Assembly (NCBI GenBank): GCA_002726515.1
Contig: PBTE01000120.1
Location: 1-37,284, forward strand
Reading direction: 5' to 3'
DNA length: 37,284 bases
DNA from: Planctomycetaceae bacterium
GTDB taxonomy: Bacteria > Planctomycetota > Planctomycetia > Pirellulales > Pirellulaceae
Shown here: piece after piece, positions 9,560 to 18,500 of the stretch
Numbering within the stretch: position 1 is the stretch's first letter
Layout of the letters: the number at the start of each line of letters is the position of its first letter
Program-made: the position numbers and the translations under genes
Notes under the pieces: model-generated
What the model was told of the DNA's origin: nothing
Seen by the model: the letters and a program-made list of their open reading frames with translations, nothing else
Databases searched by the model: none

Positions 9560-11851
9560 TCAAGCAGTTACATCCAGACTCTCGAGTTCTGAAGACCGAT
9601 TGCGTTTGCGACCAACAAACCATTTGCCCATAGGGCTGACCAGCAAAGCCGGTAGCAGCAGCAGGTCACCTATCCATGCAGCCAAGAGCAGCGCGAACAT
9701 CATGAAGGCGAAACGCCGAGTTGGTACGAAGTCACTGAAAGCGTAAACCAGCAGTCCTAGTCCACAAACAACGGTTGTTTGTGTAATCGCCCGGGCGCAA
9801 TGCCGGAAAGTGCGGTTTACCGCTTCCTGTCGTGAACAACCGGCCTGCACTTCTTTCCGAAACCAGTTCAAGAAGTGCAGCGTACCATCGACAGCGATTC
9901 CCAGAGCAACGCTGGCACTCATCATGGATCCGATGTCGATAGGGCGTTCCAGCCAACCCATGGCACCGAACAGAATGAAGGTAGGAAACATGTTGGGCAG
10001 CATGGTAAGAAAACCCGCAACTGGACTTTTCAGGACGACGATCATCAAAATCCCTACCAGGCAGAGGGCTGTCAGGTAGCTGTAGATAAGATCGGAAAGC
10101 ATGGCTCGCTGGACGTTGTAAACCAGGGGCATGACGCCAGTGTAGATTACCTCGATGTTGTGGCCGGTTTTCTTGTTGTAGGCCGCCAGGGCCGGTTCGA
10201 CGCGGGATTTCAGTTCGTCGAGAAATTTTCCGTAATCCAGATCCCCGACAGCCGGAGCGCGCGCACTGATGCGCCAGGACTGTTCCTCGGAGTCCAATCC
10301 GTACAGGAAATGCCGGTCGACCAACTGTTGTTGCTCTTTTTTCAATTGCTTCGACAAAACAGCGCGTCGTGCGGTTCTCAAACCTCCTTTGGATGGGATC
10401 GGCGGAAAAAATGAAGCGGCTGACATGGTTCCGTCGATGTTTTCGACTTTTTCCAGCGACATCTGCGCACCGCGGATCAATGTCATTTTGTCCAACAGAT
10501 CCAACTGCGAATCCTGGGGGAACTTCAAGACAATCTCGATTGGAACCATGGGGCCAACATGGTCTTCCATCCAATGGTAGTCCCGAACGGTGCGGCTTTC
10601 AGGTACCAGCATGCTGAGCACTTTGACCGAAGTTTTGATGTTCCACAGCCCAAACACAGATGCGACCATCCAGCCAACACAAAGCAAGGTGATCCAGGGC
10701 CAAAACCGACCGATGAACGCCGCAAATCTGTCGAAAAAGGCGTTAGTTCGGTCCCCATTTGCGTGGTTGGCGGCGGGACCGGTAACCGGCCAGCGAACCA
10801 TCACGCCGGGCAAGACGACAAACAACAGGGCGGTGGTTGCGACGAGACCGAGGCTGGCAAAGATTCCAAAATGTTTGACCGGTATGATTTGGCTTACGGT
10901 CAGTGACAATAGGCCGATTGCAGTCGTCAGGGCAGCCAGAACGCAGGGGGCCCATCCATTGATCAATGCCCGACGAGCTGCGCCGCTAACTCCTTTGAGT
11001 TGTACCTCGTCGTGATAATAGTTGACGAGATGGACTCCGGCGGAAACCGTCAAGACAAACACGAGGGGGGCCATCACCGTAAGTACGGCGTTCATCGTGA
11101 CGTTCGAAAAGTAAATCTTCGCGAAATAGACGGCTGATAGAACCAGGGTCTGGCCAAACAAGGCAGTGACAAGTACGGCAAATGTCAGAGGCCAACTCCG
11201 CAGGCACCAGCGGCAAAGTAAAAGTACCAGCAGTGTCGAGGGCAACATGAAAGTCCGGATCGAATTCGCACTTGCCACGTCAATGGATACGCCATCAATG
11301 GGCGAGCCAGCCAGGTATATAGAATCGGAGTGAATGTTCAGTGCGCGACTCGTGATATCTAGGAGATGTTTGAATGTCCGTTGGTTTTTTCGAATTCCAA
11401 GTTCCGTGAGCCCCACCACGGCACAGCTGATTTCCCCGTCGGGACCAACGAAAGTGCCCCGCAACCGCTTCACGGCGCGATTGCGAGGCAGATAAAGTGG
11501 AGCATCCTGCAGTGACTGGATGATCTCATATCCAGTCATCACACTGCTAAACCACGGCTCGGAGCTGTCGGGTCCGTTTCGATCCTGCTCGATAGTATCG
11601 GCAAAGATTTGCAGGCGCTGGTCATCGATCGTGCAACCCGGCCAGCTGACAATCACATATTCGGGTAGTTGAAAACGGTCTGTGAACCAGTCAAAGGTGG
11701 CTCGCTGTTCAAACGATTTCGGAATCCAACGGACGGGCGAGTTCCGCATTTCAGAGGCACCTTCAAACATTCCATGAATGAGAAACGGTGCCGAAAACGC
11801 CATCAGTAACAAGGCGAGTAGAGACCAGCGAAAGAAATTGGACTCTTTCAT
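9560..11851 (-). CDS. MMPL/RND-superfamily lipid exporter
   Basis: This 763-residue inner-membrane protein has the RND/MMPL duplication. One N-terminal membrane helix (about residues 6-26) is followed by a periplasmic domain, then a block of five helices (about 215-370). A second helix near 400 leads to another periplasmic domain and a final block of helices (about 590-745). MMPL proteins export lipids or polyketide-lipids using the proton gradient. The last block has GIAVDGTLHF, with the Asp expected for proton relay, whereas the equivalent place in the first block reads SAGVHLVNYY and lacks the Asp. The ATG at 11851 is chosen over a TTG at 11896 because it directly precedes the first helix. 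Its place beside the PPTase and opposite the FAAL-PKS genes suggests it exports their product. Confidence 0.85.
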   Translation of the reverse strand: MKESNFFRWSLLALLLMAFSAPFLIHGMFEGASEMRNSPVRWIPKSFEQRATFDWFTDRFQLPEYVIVSWPGCTIDDQRLQIFADTIEQDRNGPDSSEPWFSSVMTGYEIIQSLQDAPLYLPRNRAVKRLRGTFVGPDGEISCAVVGLTELGIRKNQRTFKHLLDITSRALNIHSDSIYLAGSPIDGVSIDVASANSIRTFMLPSTLLVLLLCRWCLRSWPLTFAVLVTALFGQTLVLSAVYFAKIYFSNVTMNAVLTVMAPLVFVLTVSAGVHLVNYYHDEVQLKGVSGAARRALINGWAPCVLAALTTAIGLLSLTVSQIIPVKHFGIFASLGLVATTALLFVVLPGVMVRWPVTGPAANHANGDRTNAFFDRFAAFIGRFWPWITLLCVGWMVASVFGLWNIKTSVKVLSMLVPESRTVRDYHWMEDHVGPMVPIEIVLKFPQDSQLDLLDKMTLIRGAQMSLEKVENIDGTMSAASFFPPIPSKGGLRTARRAVLSKQLKKEQQQLVDRHFLYGLDSEEQSWRISARAPAVGDLDYGKFLDELKSRVEPALAAYNKKTGHNIEVIYTGVMPLVYNVQRAMLSDLIYSYLTALCLVGILMIVVLKSPVAGFLTMLPNMFPTFILFGAMGWLERPIDIGSMMSASVALGIAVDGTLHFLNWFRKEVQAGCSRQEAVNRTFRHCARAITQTTVVCGLGLLVYAFSDFVPTRRFAFMMFALLLAAWIGDLLLLPALLVSPMGKWFVGRKRNRSSELESLDVTA

Positions 11852-12057
11852 GGGGAGGCCTTTGTTCGTCGGGATCAATTCAGTTTTGAGAATCAACCCG
11901 CCAGACCGGAGTGGATAAATCAGCGGTTCATCGGAATTATGAACTCCGGGAGGGATACGAGCAATGAGGCAAGTCGTGTTCTATACCTTGATTCCAATGG
12001 CCAGAGCTCCTGGAAGGCGTTGTTCCAAAGCTCTCCGGAGCAGGGCCGCAACGAACT

Positions 12058-12804
12058 TCAATTTGGACATCGCCAGCAAGTAATCTGAGGGGATGTGCCG
12101 CATATAGCCACGGCAGCAAGCACGTCTTTGCTTGGGGAAATACTAACCAAGTGCCAATGTTCCGACTGTGCGGAATCTTGAAATAATTTTACCGTTACCA
12201 TGGGGCCGGTGTGAGCTGCCGAGACCGCGAATTGATTCAATGGATAGGAAAGACCTTGCCCAGTGGCCTTAATAAACGCTTCCTTGCGGGTCCAGATTTC
12301 GAGAAAGGTTCTTGCGTGTAAGGAATTTGGTACGCTCAGCAAAGTTTCGACTTCGGAGACAGCAAAATATCGTTGAGCCAGGTTTGTTGCGTCCGGCACG
12401 GGCCGCAGGTGTTCAACGTCGACCCCGACCTCGCCGGCATTCGTGACGGCAATCAATGCCAACTCTTCTGACTTCGAAACGTTAAACTTTGTTTTCGCAG
12501 TGGTTTGCCCTACTGCCAAATCTGGTTTTCCCTGGTCGCCATACTGGAATTCGATACTTGTTGTAGAACACTCGATGTAGCTAGCAAGGATTTTGCGCAA
12601 CTGTCCCCTGCAAACGATATAACGTCTTCGGTGCCTCTCAAAATGGTAAGCGTCCGCTCGCTTTAGTTCGTCTTCTGACAACAGGCCTTTCAAGCGGTGC
12701 AGACGCGTTTTGTCGACTTCGAGCGACACACACCAGATGTGTAAAGAATTTTCTGTCAGTTCGGGGCAGGCGGGACCCCGTGGCCACGTGCAGTTTGCTT
12801 TCAT
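12058..12804 (-). CDS. 4'-phosphopantetheinyl transferase, Sfp type
   Basis: This enzyme moves the phosphopantetheine arm of coenzyme A to the conserved Ser of carrier proteins. Its 248 residues fit the two-lobed Sfp/Gsp type. Visible motifs are GVDVEHL (Asp129 and Glu131, magnesium ligands) and WTRKEAFIKATGQG (Trp171, Lys174, Glu175, Lys179). The first motif, usually FNxSHS, reads FNVSKS, so the His that normally contacts CoA is Lys111. The likely partners are the ACP of the FAAL (Ser695) and the ACP of the PKS (Ser2144), encoded divergently from the adjacent intergenic region. It is followed after 206 bases by the MMPL exporter, perhaps on the same transcript. Confidence 0.9.
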   Translation of the reverse strand: MKANCTWPRGPACPELTENSLHIWCVSLEVDKTRLHRLKGLLSEDELKRADAYHFERHRRRYIVCRGQLRKILASYIECSTTSIEFQYGDQGKPDLAVGQTTAKTKFNVSKSEELALIAVTNAGEVGVDVEHLRPVPDATNLAQRYFAVSEVETLLSVPNSLHARTFLEIWTRKEAFIKATGQGLSYPLNQFAVSAAHTGPMVTVKLFQDSAQSEHWHLVSISPSKDVLAAVAICGTSPQITCWRCPN

Positions 12805-12831
12805 GCCGCAATGGTAACCTTGCCTGTGCTG

Positions 12832-12862
12832 TTGTAAAGTGTTTTCAAAAGAGTCTTTACAA
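12832..12862. promoter_or_regulatory. Inverted repeat, candidate operator between PPTase and FAAL
   Basis: Two perfect 8-base arms, TTGTAAAG (12832-12839) and CTTTACAA (12855-12862), are separated by 15 bases that contain a smaller TTTT-C-AAAA repeat. The element lies 28 bases upstream of the PPTase ATG on one side and about 68 bases upstream of the FAAL promoter -35 on the other. It could bind a dimeric regulator of both directions, but no regulator gene is in the cluster. A role as an RNA hairpin in the PPTase leader is also possible. Confidence 0.5.
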
Positions 12863-12929
12863 TCCGCACAAAGAGGCTATTCATTACGCGTCAACGAAGG
12901 TCAGCGGATTTTAGGCGATCCATGTTATT

Positions 12930-12957
12930 TTGACACGGCTTTAATTGCCGATTTAAT
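12930..12957 (+). promoter_or_regulatory. Sigma-70-type promoter for the FAAL-PKS genes
   Basis: A perfect -35 hexamer TTGACA (12930-12935) is followed by a 16-base spacer and a -10 hexamer TTTAAT (12952-12957, five of six consensus bases). Transcription should begin near 12964, giving a leader of roughly 230 bases before the FAAL start. No other match of this quality was found in the divergent region. Confidence 0.6.
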
Positions 12958-13133
12958 CATTTGGCCACTGCGTGTCTGCAACTGCAGGCCCGGTTGCACG
13001 TCCAGGGTTACACGGATAGACTGGCCGGGCTGGGATGTTTTGACGATTTGGACCGGAAACGCCGCCCGCGACAGGAGAGACCGGCGCCTGGAACCACGAA
13101 AACATTCTGCCACTGTCCACAGCAAGAAAACGT

Positions 13134-13153
13134 CCCCGCCCCGCCCCGCCCCG
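13134..13153. repeat. (CCCCG)x4 tandem tract in the FAAL leader
   Basis: Four perfect CCCCG pentamers are followed a few bases later by another CCCCG. The minus strand (the template for FAAL transcription) therefore carries four or more runs of four G, enough for a G-quadruplex, and the transcript carries a C-rich tract. It ends 42 bases before the FAAL start codon. A pentamer array can also change length by slippage, which would alter leader length only. Confidence 0.7.
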
Positions 13154-13195
13154 CATTCCCTCCCCGCCGACATCCGCGCGAACTGCTGAGCCAAA

Positions 13196-15565
13196 ATGAT
13201 TGATTTGGTGGCTGACAACCCGACTCGAATTACCAATTTGGTGGACTTGCTGCGCTGGCGAGCCGCTTGGTCTCCGAACCAAGTGGCGTACACTTTTCGT
13301 GTTGAAGGTGAAGCCGACCAGAGTGTCACCTACGGCGAACTCGATCGGACTGCCCGGGCCTTGGCGGTGCGTCTGGCAGAAGTGACCAAATCCGGTGATC
13401 GTGCTTTGCTTTTGTTCCCAGCGGGGCTGGATTTTGTCAGGGCATTTTTTGGATCTGCTTACGCCCGTTGCCTGGCGGTGCCTTCCTGTTACCCGAAGCC
13501 ACACCGTCCGATGCCACGACTTTCTGCCATTGCGAATGATGCTCGTGCGGTGGTGGTGCTGACGGAGTCGAGAACGTTTGACCTGGTGGAAACTGCTCGA
13601 GAGACTTCGGATCTTGGAAACCTGGATTGGATCAAAGTCGATGAACTCGACCTGGAACTTGCCGATCAGTGGCAGCCCGCGCGGATCGATTCCGATGAGG
13701 TTCTTTTCCTGCAGTACACGTCGGGTTCGACGGATGATCCAAAAGGAGTCATGGTTCAGCACAGGAATGTGCTTCACAATCTGGAAGTGATCCGGCGGGG
13801 ATTTCATCTTGAGTTCAGTCATCGGAACGACACGGATAGCGGAAAAGGAGTGTTCTGGCTGCCTGCCTACCACGACATGGGGTTGATTGGTGGGATTCTC
13901 ACGTCGATGTACGTTGGTGGACAGACTTTGCTAATGTCACCCAATGATTTTTTGCGGCGCCCCGCACGCTGGCTGGAGGCCATCTCCCAACAGCGGGCAT
14001 TGGTCAGTGGTGCCCCGAACTTTGCATATGATCTCTGCGTGCAGAAGATCACCGAAGAGCAAATCGCTGACCTTGATCTCAGTTCCTGGAAGGTGGGATT
14101 CTGCGGTGCGGAACCTATCCGTCCTGAGACTTTGGAACAGTTTGCTGCAAAATTCGAGACTTGCGGATTTTGCCCCGAGGCGTTTTATCCATGTTATGGA
14201 TTGGCTGAATCGACTTTGCTTGCGGCTGGCGGTGACGGGCCATCGTCGCCGGTGGTAAGGCGTTATCTTCGGAGTGCATTGGCTCAACACCGTGTCACGG
14301 ACGCCAATGGTGCCGGTGCGAACGAAGTGGTGAAATTGGTCGGTTGTGGTTCCAGTCGTTTGGAACAGCGTCTTGAGATCGTCCATCCGGAGAGCCGTTT
14401 GCGTTGTGACGAAGACGAAGTTGGTGAAATCTGGCTACAGAGTCCCAGCATTGCAGCAGGTTACTGGAATCGTCCCGAGGAAACGGAAGAAGTATTTAAC
14501 GCTCAGTTGCAGGACGGCGACCAAGGCTCCTTTTTGCGCACGGGAGACCTGGGATTTGTTCACGAAGGCCAGTTATTTGTCACCGGGCGCGTCAAAGAAG
14601 TGATTATCATTCGCGGTCGCAATCTTTATCCACAAGATGTCGAAAAATCAGTTGCACGGGCTCACCCCAGTTTGCGAAATGATGCCGGAGCGACTTTTTC
14701 TCTCACAGGTTCGGGCGAAGAACGGTTGATCGTGGTCCACGAAATCGATCGTGCTTTCCGACGTACGGATTTGAATGAAGTCGTTCACCAGATACGTCGC
14801 GCGATCATTGATGAGCACGAGGTTGATCCCCATGCCATTGTTTTGATTCGCCAGGTGAGTCTTCCCATGACAACCAGTGGAAAAGTCCAGAGGTCGCTTT
14901 GTCGGCAACAGTATCTTGAGGGTACATTGCGGGTTCTGGAATTTTGGAAAAACGAAACGTCACTTGAACAGACTCAGGATGGGCCATCGGAGAAATCGAT
15001 AGCTCCGGTCGTGGCGACTTCAACGGTTAACGGTAACGGTCGACAGGAAACCCGGGAGACTCCTTCTTCGAACAACAACGGTGAAACGTCTTCCAGTTCG
15101 ACAAATCGTCTGAAAACGGCTCCCTTGCAACTTGAGGACCGGCCCCTGACAGCTGATGAAAGAGATCGACTATCGGAGCGCATTGAAATCTGGTTGATGG
15201 ATTGGCTTGAAAAGCGGGCCAGCGTTTCTCGTGATCAGATTCACCGTGATAAGCCCTTTGCAGAATATGGGTTGGATTCCTTGACAGCTGTCGAGATGAG
15301 CCAGGACATTGAAGACTGGCTCGGTGTCCAGGTTACCGCGACGGTTGCCTGGAACTACCCCACATCGGCAACCATGTCCCGCTATTTGGTTCAGGAGGTG
15401 GCAGGTTCTCCTGAACAGGGAGCGACTCCGACAGAGTTCGTTGCATCCCGACTGGAGATGGATTTCGATCGGTTACTGGGTGAAGTCGAGAACCTGACTG
15501 AAGAGGAAGTCGAAAGCCTGCTGACCCAACAGGAAGATTCTGTTGTTGAGAGCCGGTATGGCTGA
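13196..15565 (+). CDS. Fatty acyl-AMP ligase (FAAL) fused to an acyl carrier domain
   Basis: This 789-residue starter enzyme would activate a fatty acid with ATP as acyl-AMP and pass it to its own carrier domain. The adenylation domain spans about 1-580, with YTSGSTDDPKG at 174-184, WLPAYHDMGLIGG, the FAAL-typical YGLAEST (Glu338), RTGDLG (Asp451) and SGKVQRS with Lys563 as the catalytic lysine. A Ser/Asn/Thr-rich linker (about 590-645) leads to an ACP with EYGLDSL (Ser695). The last residues (LTEEEVESLL) resemble a docking helix. The ATG at 13196 is the first start after an in-frame TGA at 13187; the ribosome site is weak. The gene overlaps the PKS by 8 bases (ATGGCTGA), pointing to translational coupling. 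The insertion that separates FAALs from CoA ligases cannot be proved without alignment. Confidence 0.93.
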   Translation: MIDLVADNPTRITNLVDLLRWRAAWSPNQVAYTFRVEGEADQSVTYGELDRTARALAVRLAEVTKSGDRALLLFPAGLDFVRAFFGSAYARCLAVPSCYPKPHRPMPRLSAIANDARAVVVLTESRTFDLVETARETSDLGNLDWIKVDELDLELADQWQPARIDSDEVLFLQYTSGSTDDPKGVMVQHRNVLHNLEVIRRGFHLEFSHRNDTDSGKGVFWLPAYHDMGLIGGILTSMYVGGQTLLMSPNDFLRRPARWLEAISQQRALVSGAPNFAYDLCVQKITEEQIADLDLSSWKVGFCGAEPIRPETLEQFAAKFETCGFCPEAFYPCYGLAESTLLAAGGDGPSSPVVRRYLRSALAQHRVTDANGAGANEVVKLVGCGSSRLEQRLEIVHPESRLRCDEDEVGEIWLQSPSIAAGYWNRPEETEEVFNAQLQDGDQGSFLRTGDLGFVHEGQLFVTGRVKEVIIIRGRNLYPQDVEKSVARAHPSLRNDAGATFSLTGSGEERLIVVHEIDRAFRRTDLNEVVHQIRRAIIDEHEVDPHAIVLIRQVSLPMTTSGKVQRSLCRQQYLEGTLRVLEFWKNETSLEQTQDGPSEKSIAPVVATSTVNGNGRQETRETPSSNNNGETSSSSTNRLKTAPLQLEDRPLTADERDRLSERIEIWLMDWLEKRASVSRDQIHRDKPFAEYGLDSLTAVEMSQDIEDWLGVQVTATVAWNYPTSATMSRYLVQEVAGSPEQGATPTEFVASRLEMDFDRLLGEVENLTEEEVESLLTQQEDSVVESRYG

Positions 15566-18500
15566 AGTAGCCCGGCGGCTGGCCGGTCTTTCACCAGCCA
15601 AACGTAGACTGCTCGAGCAGCGGCTGAAAAGTCGTCCCGAGGCGGCTGAACCGATTGCAATTGTTGGTATGGCCTGCCGGTTCCCGGGAGCGCCGGACAT
15701 CGGTTCTTTCTGGAGAATCATCGAAGAAGGTATCGATGCCACGGGTGAAATTCCCGATTCGAGGTGGGCGGTCGACCAGTTCTACGATCCCACGGGTGAA
15801 CAGAGTGGCAAAATGTCTACTCGCTGGGCGGGCTTGATTGACGGGCCTGACCAGTTTGACCCGATGTTCTTTGGCATCACACCTCGTGAGGCCAATTTCA
15901 TGGATCCCCAGCAAAGACTGTTGCTGGAGGTGGCGTGGGAGGCAATGGAATATGGTTGTTTAGCTCCGGAAAAAATGGGCGGTTCGTCGACAGGCGTGTT
16001 CGTTGGCATCGGGGGCACCGACTACTCGAAAATACCTTCTCAATTCAATGACTACTACGACCATATCGAGGCTTACACCGGAACGGGGAATGCTCTGAGC
16101 ATTGCTGCCAACCGGTTGTCGTATGTGTTTGATTTTCGCGGCCCGAGTTTTGCCGTGGATACCGCTTGCTCGTCGGGACTTGTTGGTGTGCATCTGGCCG
16201 TCCAGGCGTTGCGAAATCGCGAATGCGACGCTGCGCTCGCTGGGGCTGTCAACATGATTCTTTCGCCGGAAACCACCATTGCTTTTTCCCGCGCTCGCAT
16301 GTTGTCACCCGACGGTAAATGCCGTCCTTTTGACGCCTCGGCCAACGGTTATGTGCGGGGTGAGGGGTGTGGCATGCTGGTTCTCAAGCGTCTGACTGAC
16401 GCCCAACGGGATGGCGACAGCGTCCTGGCGGTCATTCGAGCCAGCGCTGTGAACCAGGACGGACGGACTTCCGGTATTACGGCCCCCAATGCGCTGTCGC
16501 AACAAAGTGTTTTGCGGGCTGCTTTGTCTCAAGCCGGCCTCACTCCCGAGCAGGTCAGTTACATCGAGGCGCATGGGACGGGGACACCGCTGGGAGACCC
16601 CTTGGAGATGCAGGCTCTGTCTGAAGTTTTTCGGCGGCATTCGGCCGACGAACCTCCATGTCGAGTGACGTCGGTAAAGGCCAACGTGGGGCATTTGGAA
16701 ACGGTGTCGGGAATTGCGGGCCTGATCAAAGTGGTGTTGATGCTTCAACGTCGCCGGGTTCCGGGGCAGTTACATCTGGAAAAACTGAATCCGAACATCA
16801 CGCTTGAGGGGACTCGACTGGAAATTCCCACGGAGGTTATAGACTGGGAATCACAGGGCCAGCCCCGCATTGCCGGGGTGAGCTCATTCGGTTTTGGGGG
16901 AGCGAACACCCACGTGCTGGTCGAGGAGGCACAGCAGCTAACATCCGAACAAGTTGAGAGCGAGAGGCCTCAACACCTGCTGACGGTTTCGGCCAAGACA
17001 GGAACCGCACTTCAGACTCAGGCCGGACGGTTTTTTGAATTTCTCAAAATACACACCGATGTGCAGCTGACTGACTTCTGTTACTCCGCAAACATCGGCC
17101 GCTCAGACTTCAACCACCGCTTGGCGATCGTCGCTGACAGTCGCGAGCAGATGCTTGACAGATTGCAAGCCGCTGCCACTGGCCGCCAGAAAGCGGGTGT
17201 GCAGATTGGACAAGTTCGGGTTTCCATCCGAGCCAAGGTGGCGATGGTGTTTACCGGCCAGGGGTCTCAGTATGTGGGGATGGGCAGGGAGCTTTTTGAA
17301 AGTCACCCGGCTTTCCGTGAAACTCTCGAAAAACTTGATGAAAGTTTCCGCGAAACAACGGGACATTCCCTCCTGCGGGTGCTCTATCAGTCAAATGGTG
17401 ATGAAACTTCTCTTCACGACACCGGCTACACGCAGCCTGCTCTGTTTGCAATCGAGTACGCACTTGCTTGCTTGTGGCGGAGTTGGGGTGTCGAACCGAG
17501 CATTGTTTTGGGCCACAGTGTGGGGGAGTACGTTGCCGCGTGCGTGGCCGGTGTGCTGAGCCCGGAAGCTGGAATGAAATTGATAGCTCACCGGGCTCGA
17601 TTGATGCAGCTATTGCCCCGAGACGGTTCAATGGCTGTCCTGTTCACCGAACCGGACCGCGTCACCGGGGAATTGGCCGGCCGTGAGGAATTCGTTGCTG
17701 TGGCTGCGGCCAACGGTCCCCAGAATACGGTCATCTCGGGTAAAACTTCCTTCGTGGAACAGCTTGTCCAGCAATTCCAGGAAGTGGGAGTGGATTCGCA
17801 GCTGCTGCCCGTCTCTCACGCCTTCCACTCGCCGCTCATGGATCCGATGTTGGACGAGTTCGAAAGGATTGCCAGCGAATTTGAGTTTGCACGCCCCCGC
17901 ATTCCGATGGTTTCGAATGTCACTGGTCAGCTGTTCACCGAGCTGCCGCCGGACGCGAGTTATTGGAGAAGTCACATTCGAAACACCGTCCGCTTTGCCG
18001 ACGGGATGCAGTGTTTGTCTGCCCAGGGAGTGGATGCCATTCTGGAGGTTGGGCCGACCGCCAGTTTGTTGGGGATGGGTAAGCGATGCCTGCCACAGCT
18101 GGAAGTTGCCTGGCTGCCCTCTTTGCGCAAAGGACAGGATCCATGGAACGTTCTGCTGAAGAGTTTGGCGGAACTCTACTCGCTTGGTACCCGCATCGAC
18201 TGGTCAGGATTCGATTCTCTCTGGAATCGACAACGAGTGGCATTGCCGACTTATCCTTTTGAGCGGTCACGGCACTGGTATCGTGATTCCGTTTCGACCG
18301 GTGAAGGTCTTCCCGTGGTCTGCGCAGGTCCGGAACTGCACCCATTGATCGCCGCTCATCTGCCAACGGCTTTGGATACGACACTGTTTGAGGCTCACCT
18401 CAGTAGTCAGGCCCCCGCTTACTTGGTTGATCACCAGGTCCAAGGTTCGCCGGTTACACCTGCGGCGGTCTACATCGAACAGGCGCTGGTTGCCGCACAA

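Noticed and set aside
9732-10574. 280-residue minus-strand frame
   Set aside because: It lies within the MMPL exporter in another frame and has Arg/Cys-rich composition typical of a frame shadow.
12953-13873. 306-residue minus-strand frame across the FAAL promoter and 5' end
   Set aside because: It is antisense to the FAAL, rich in Arg and Ser with no domain, and arises from the GC-rich reverse frame.
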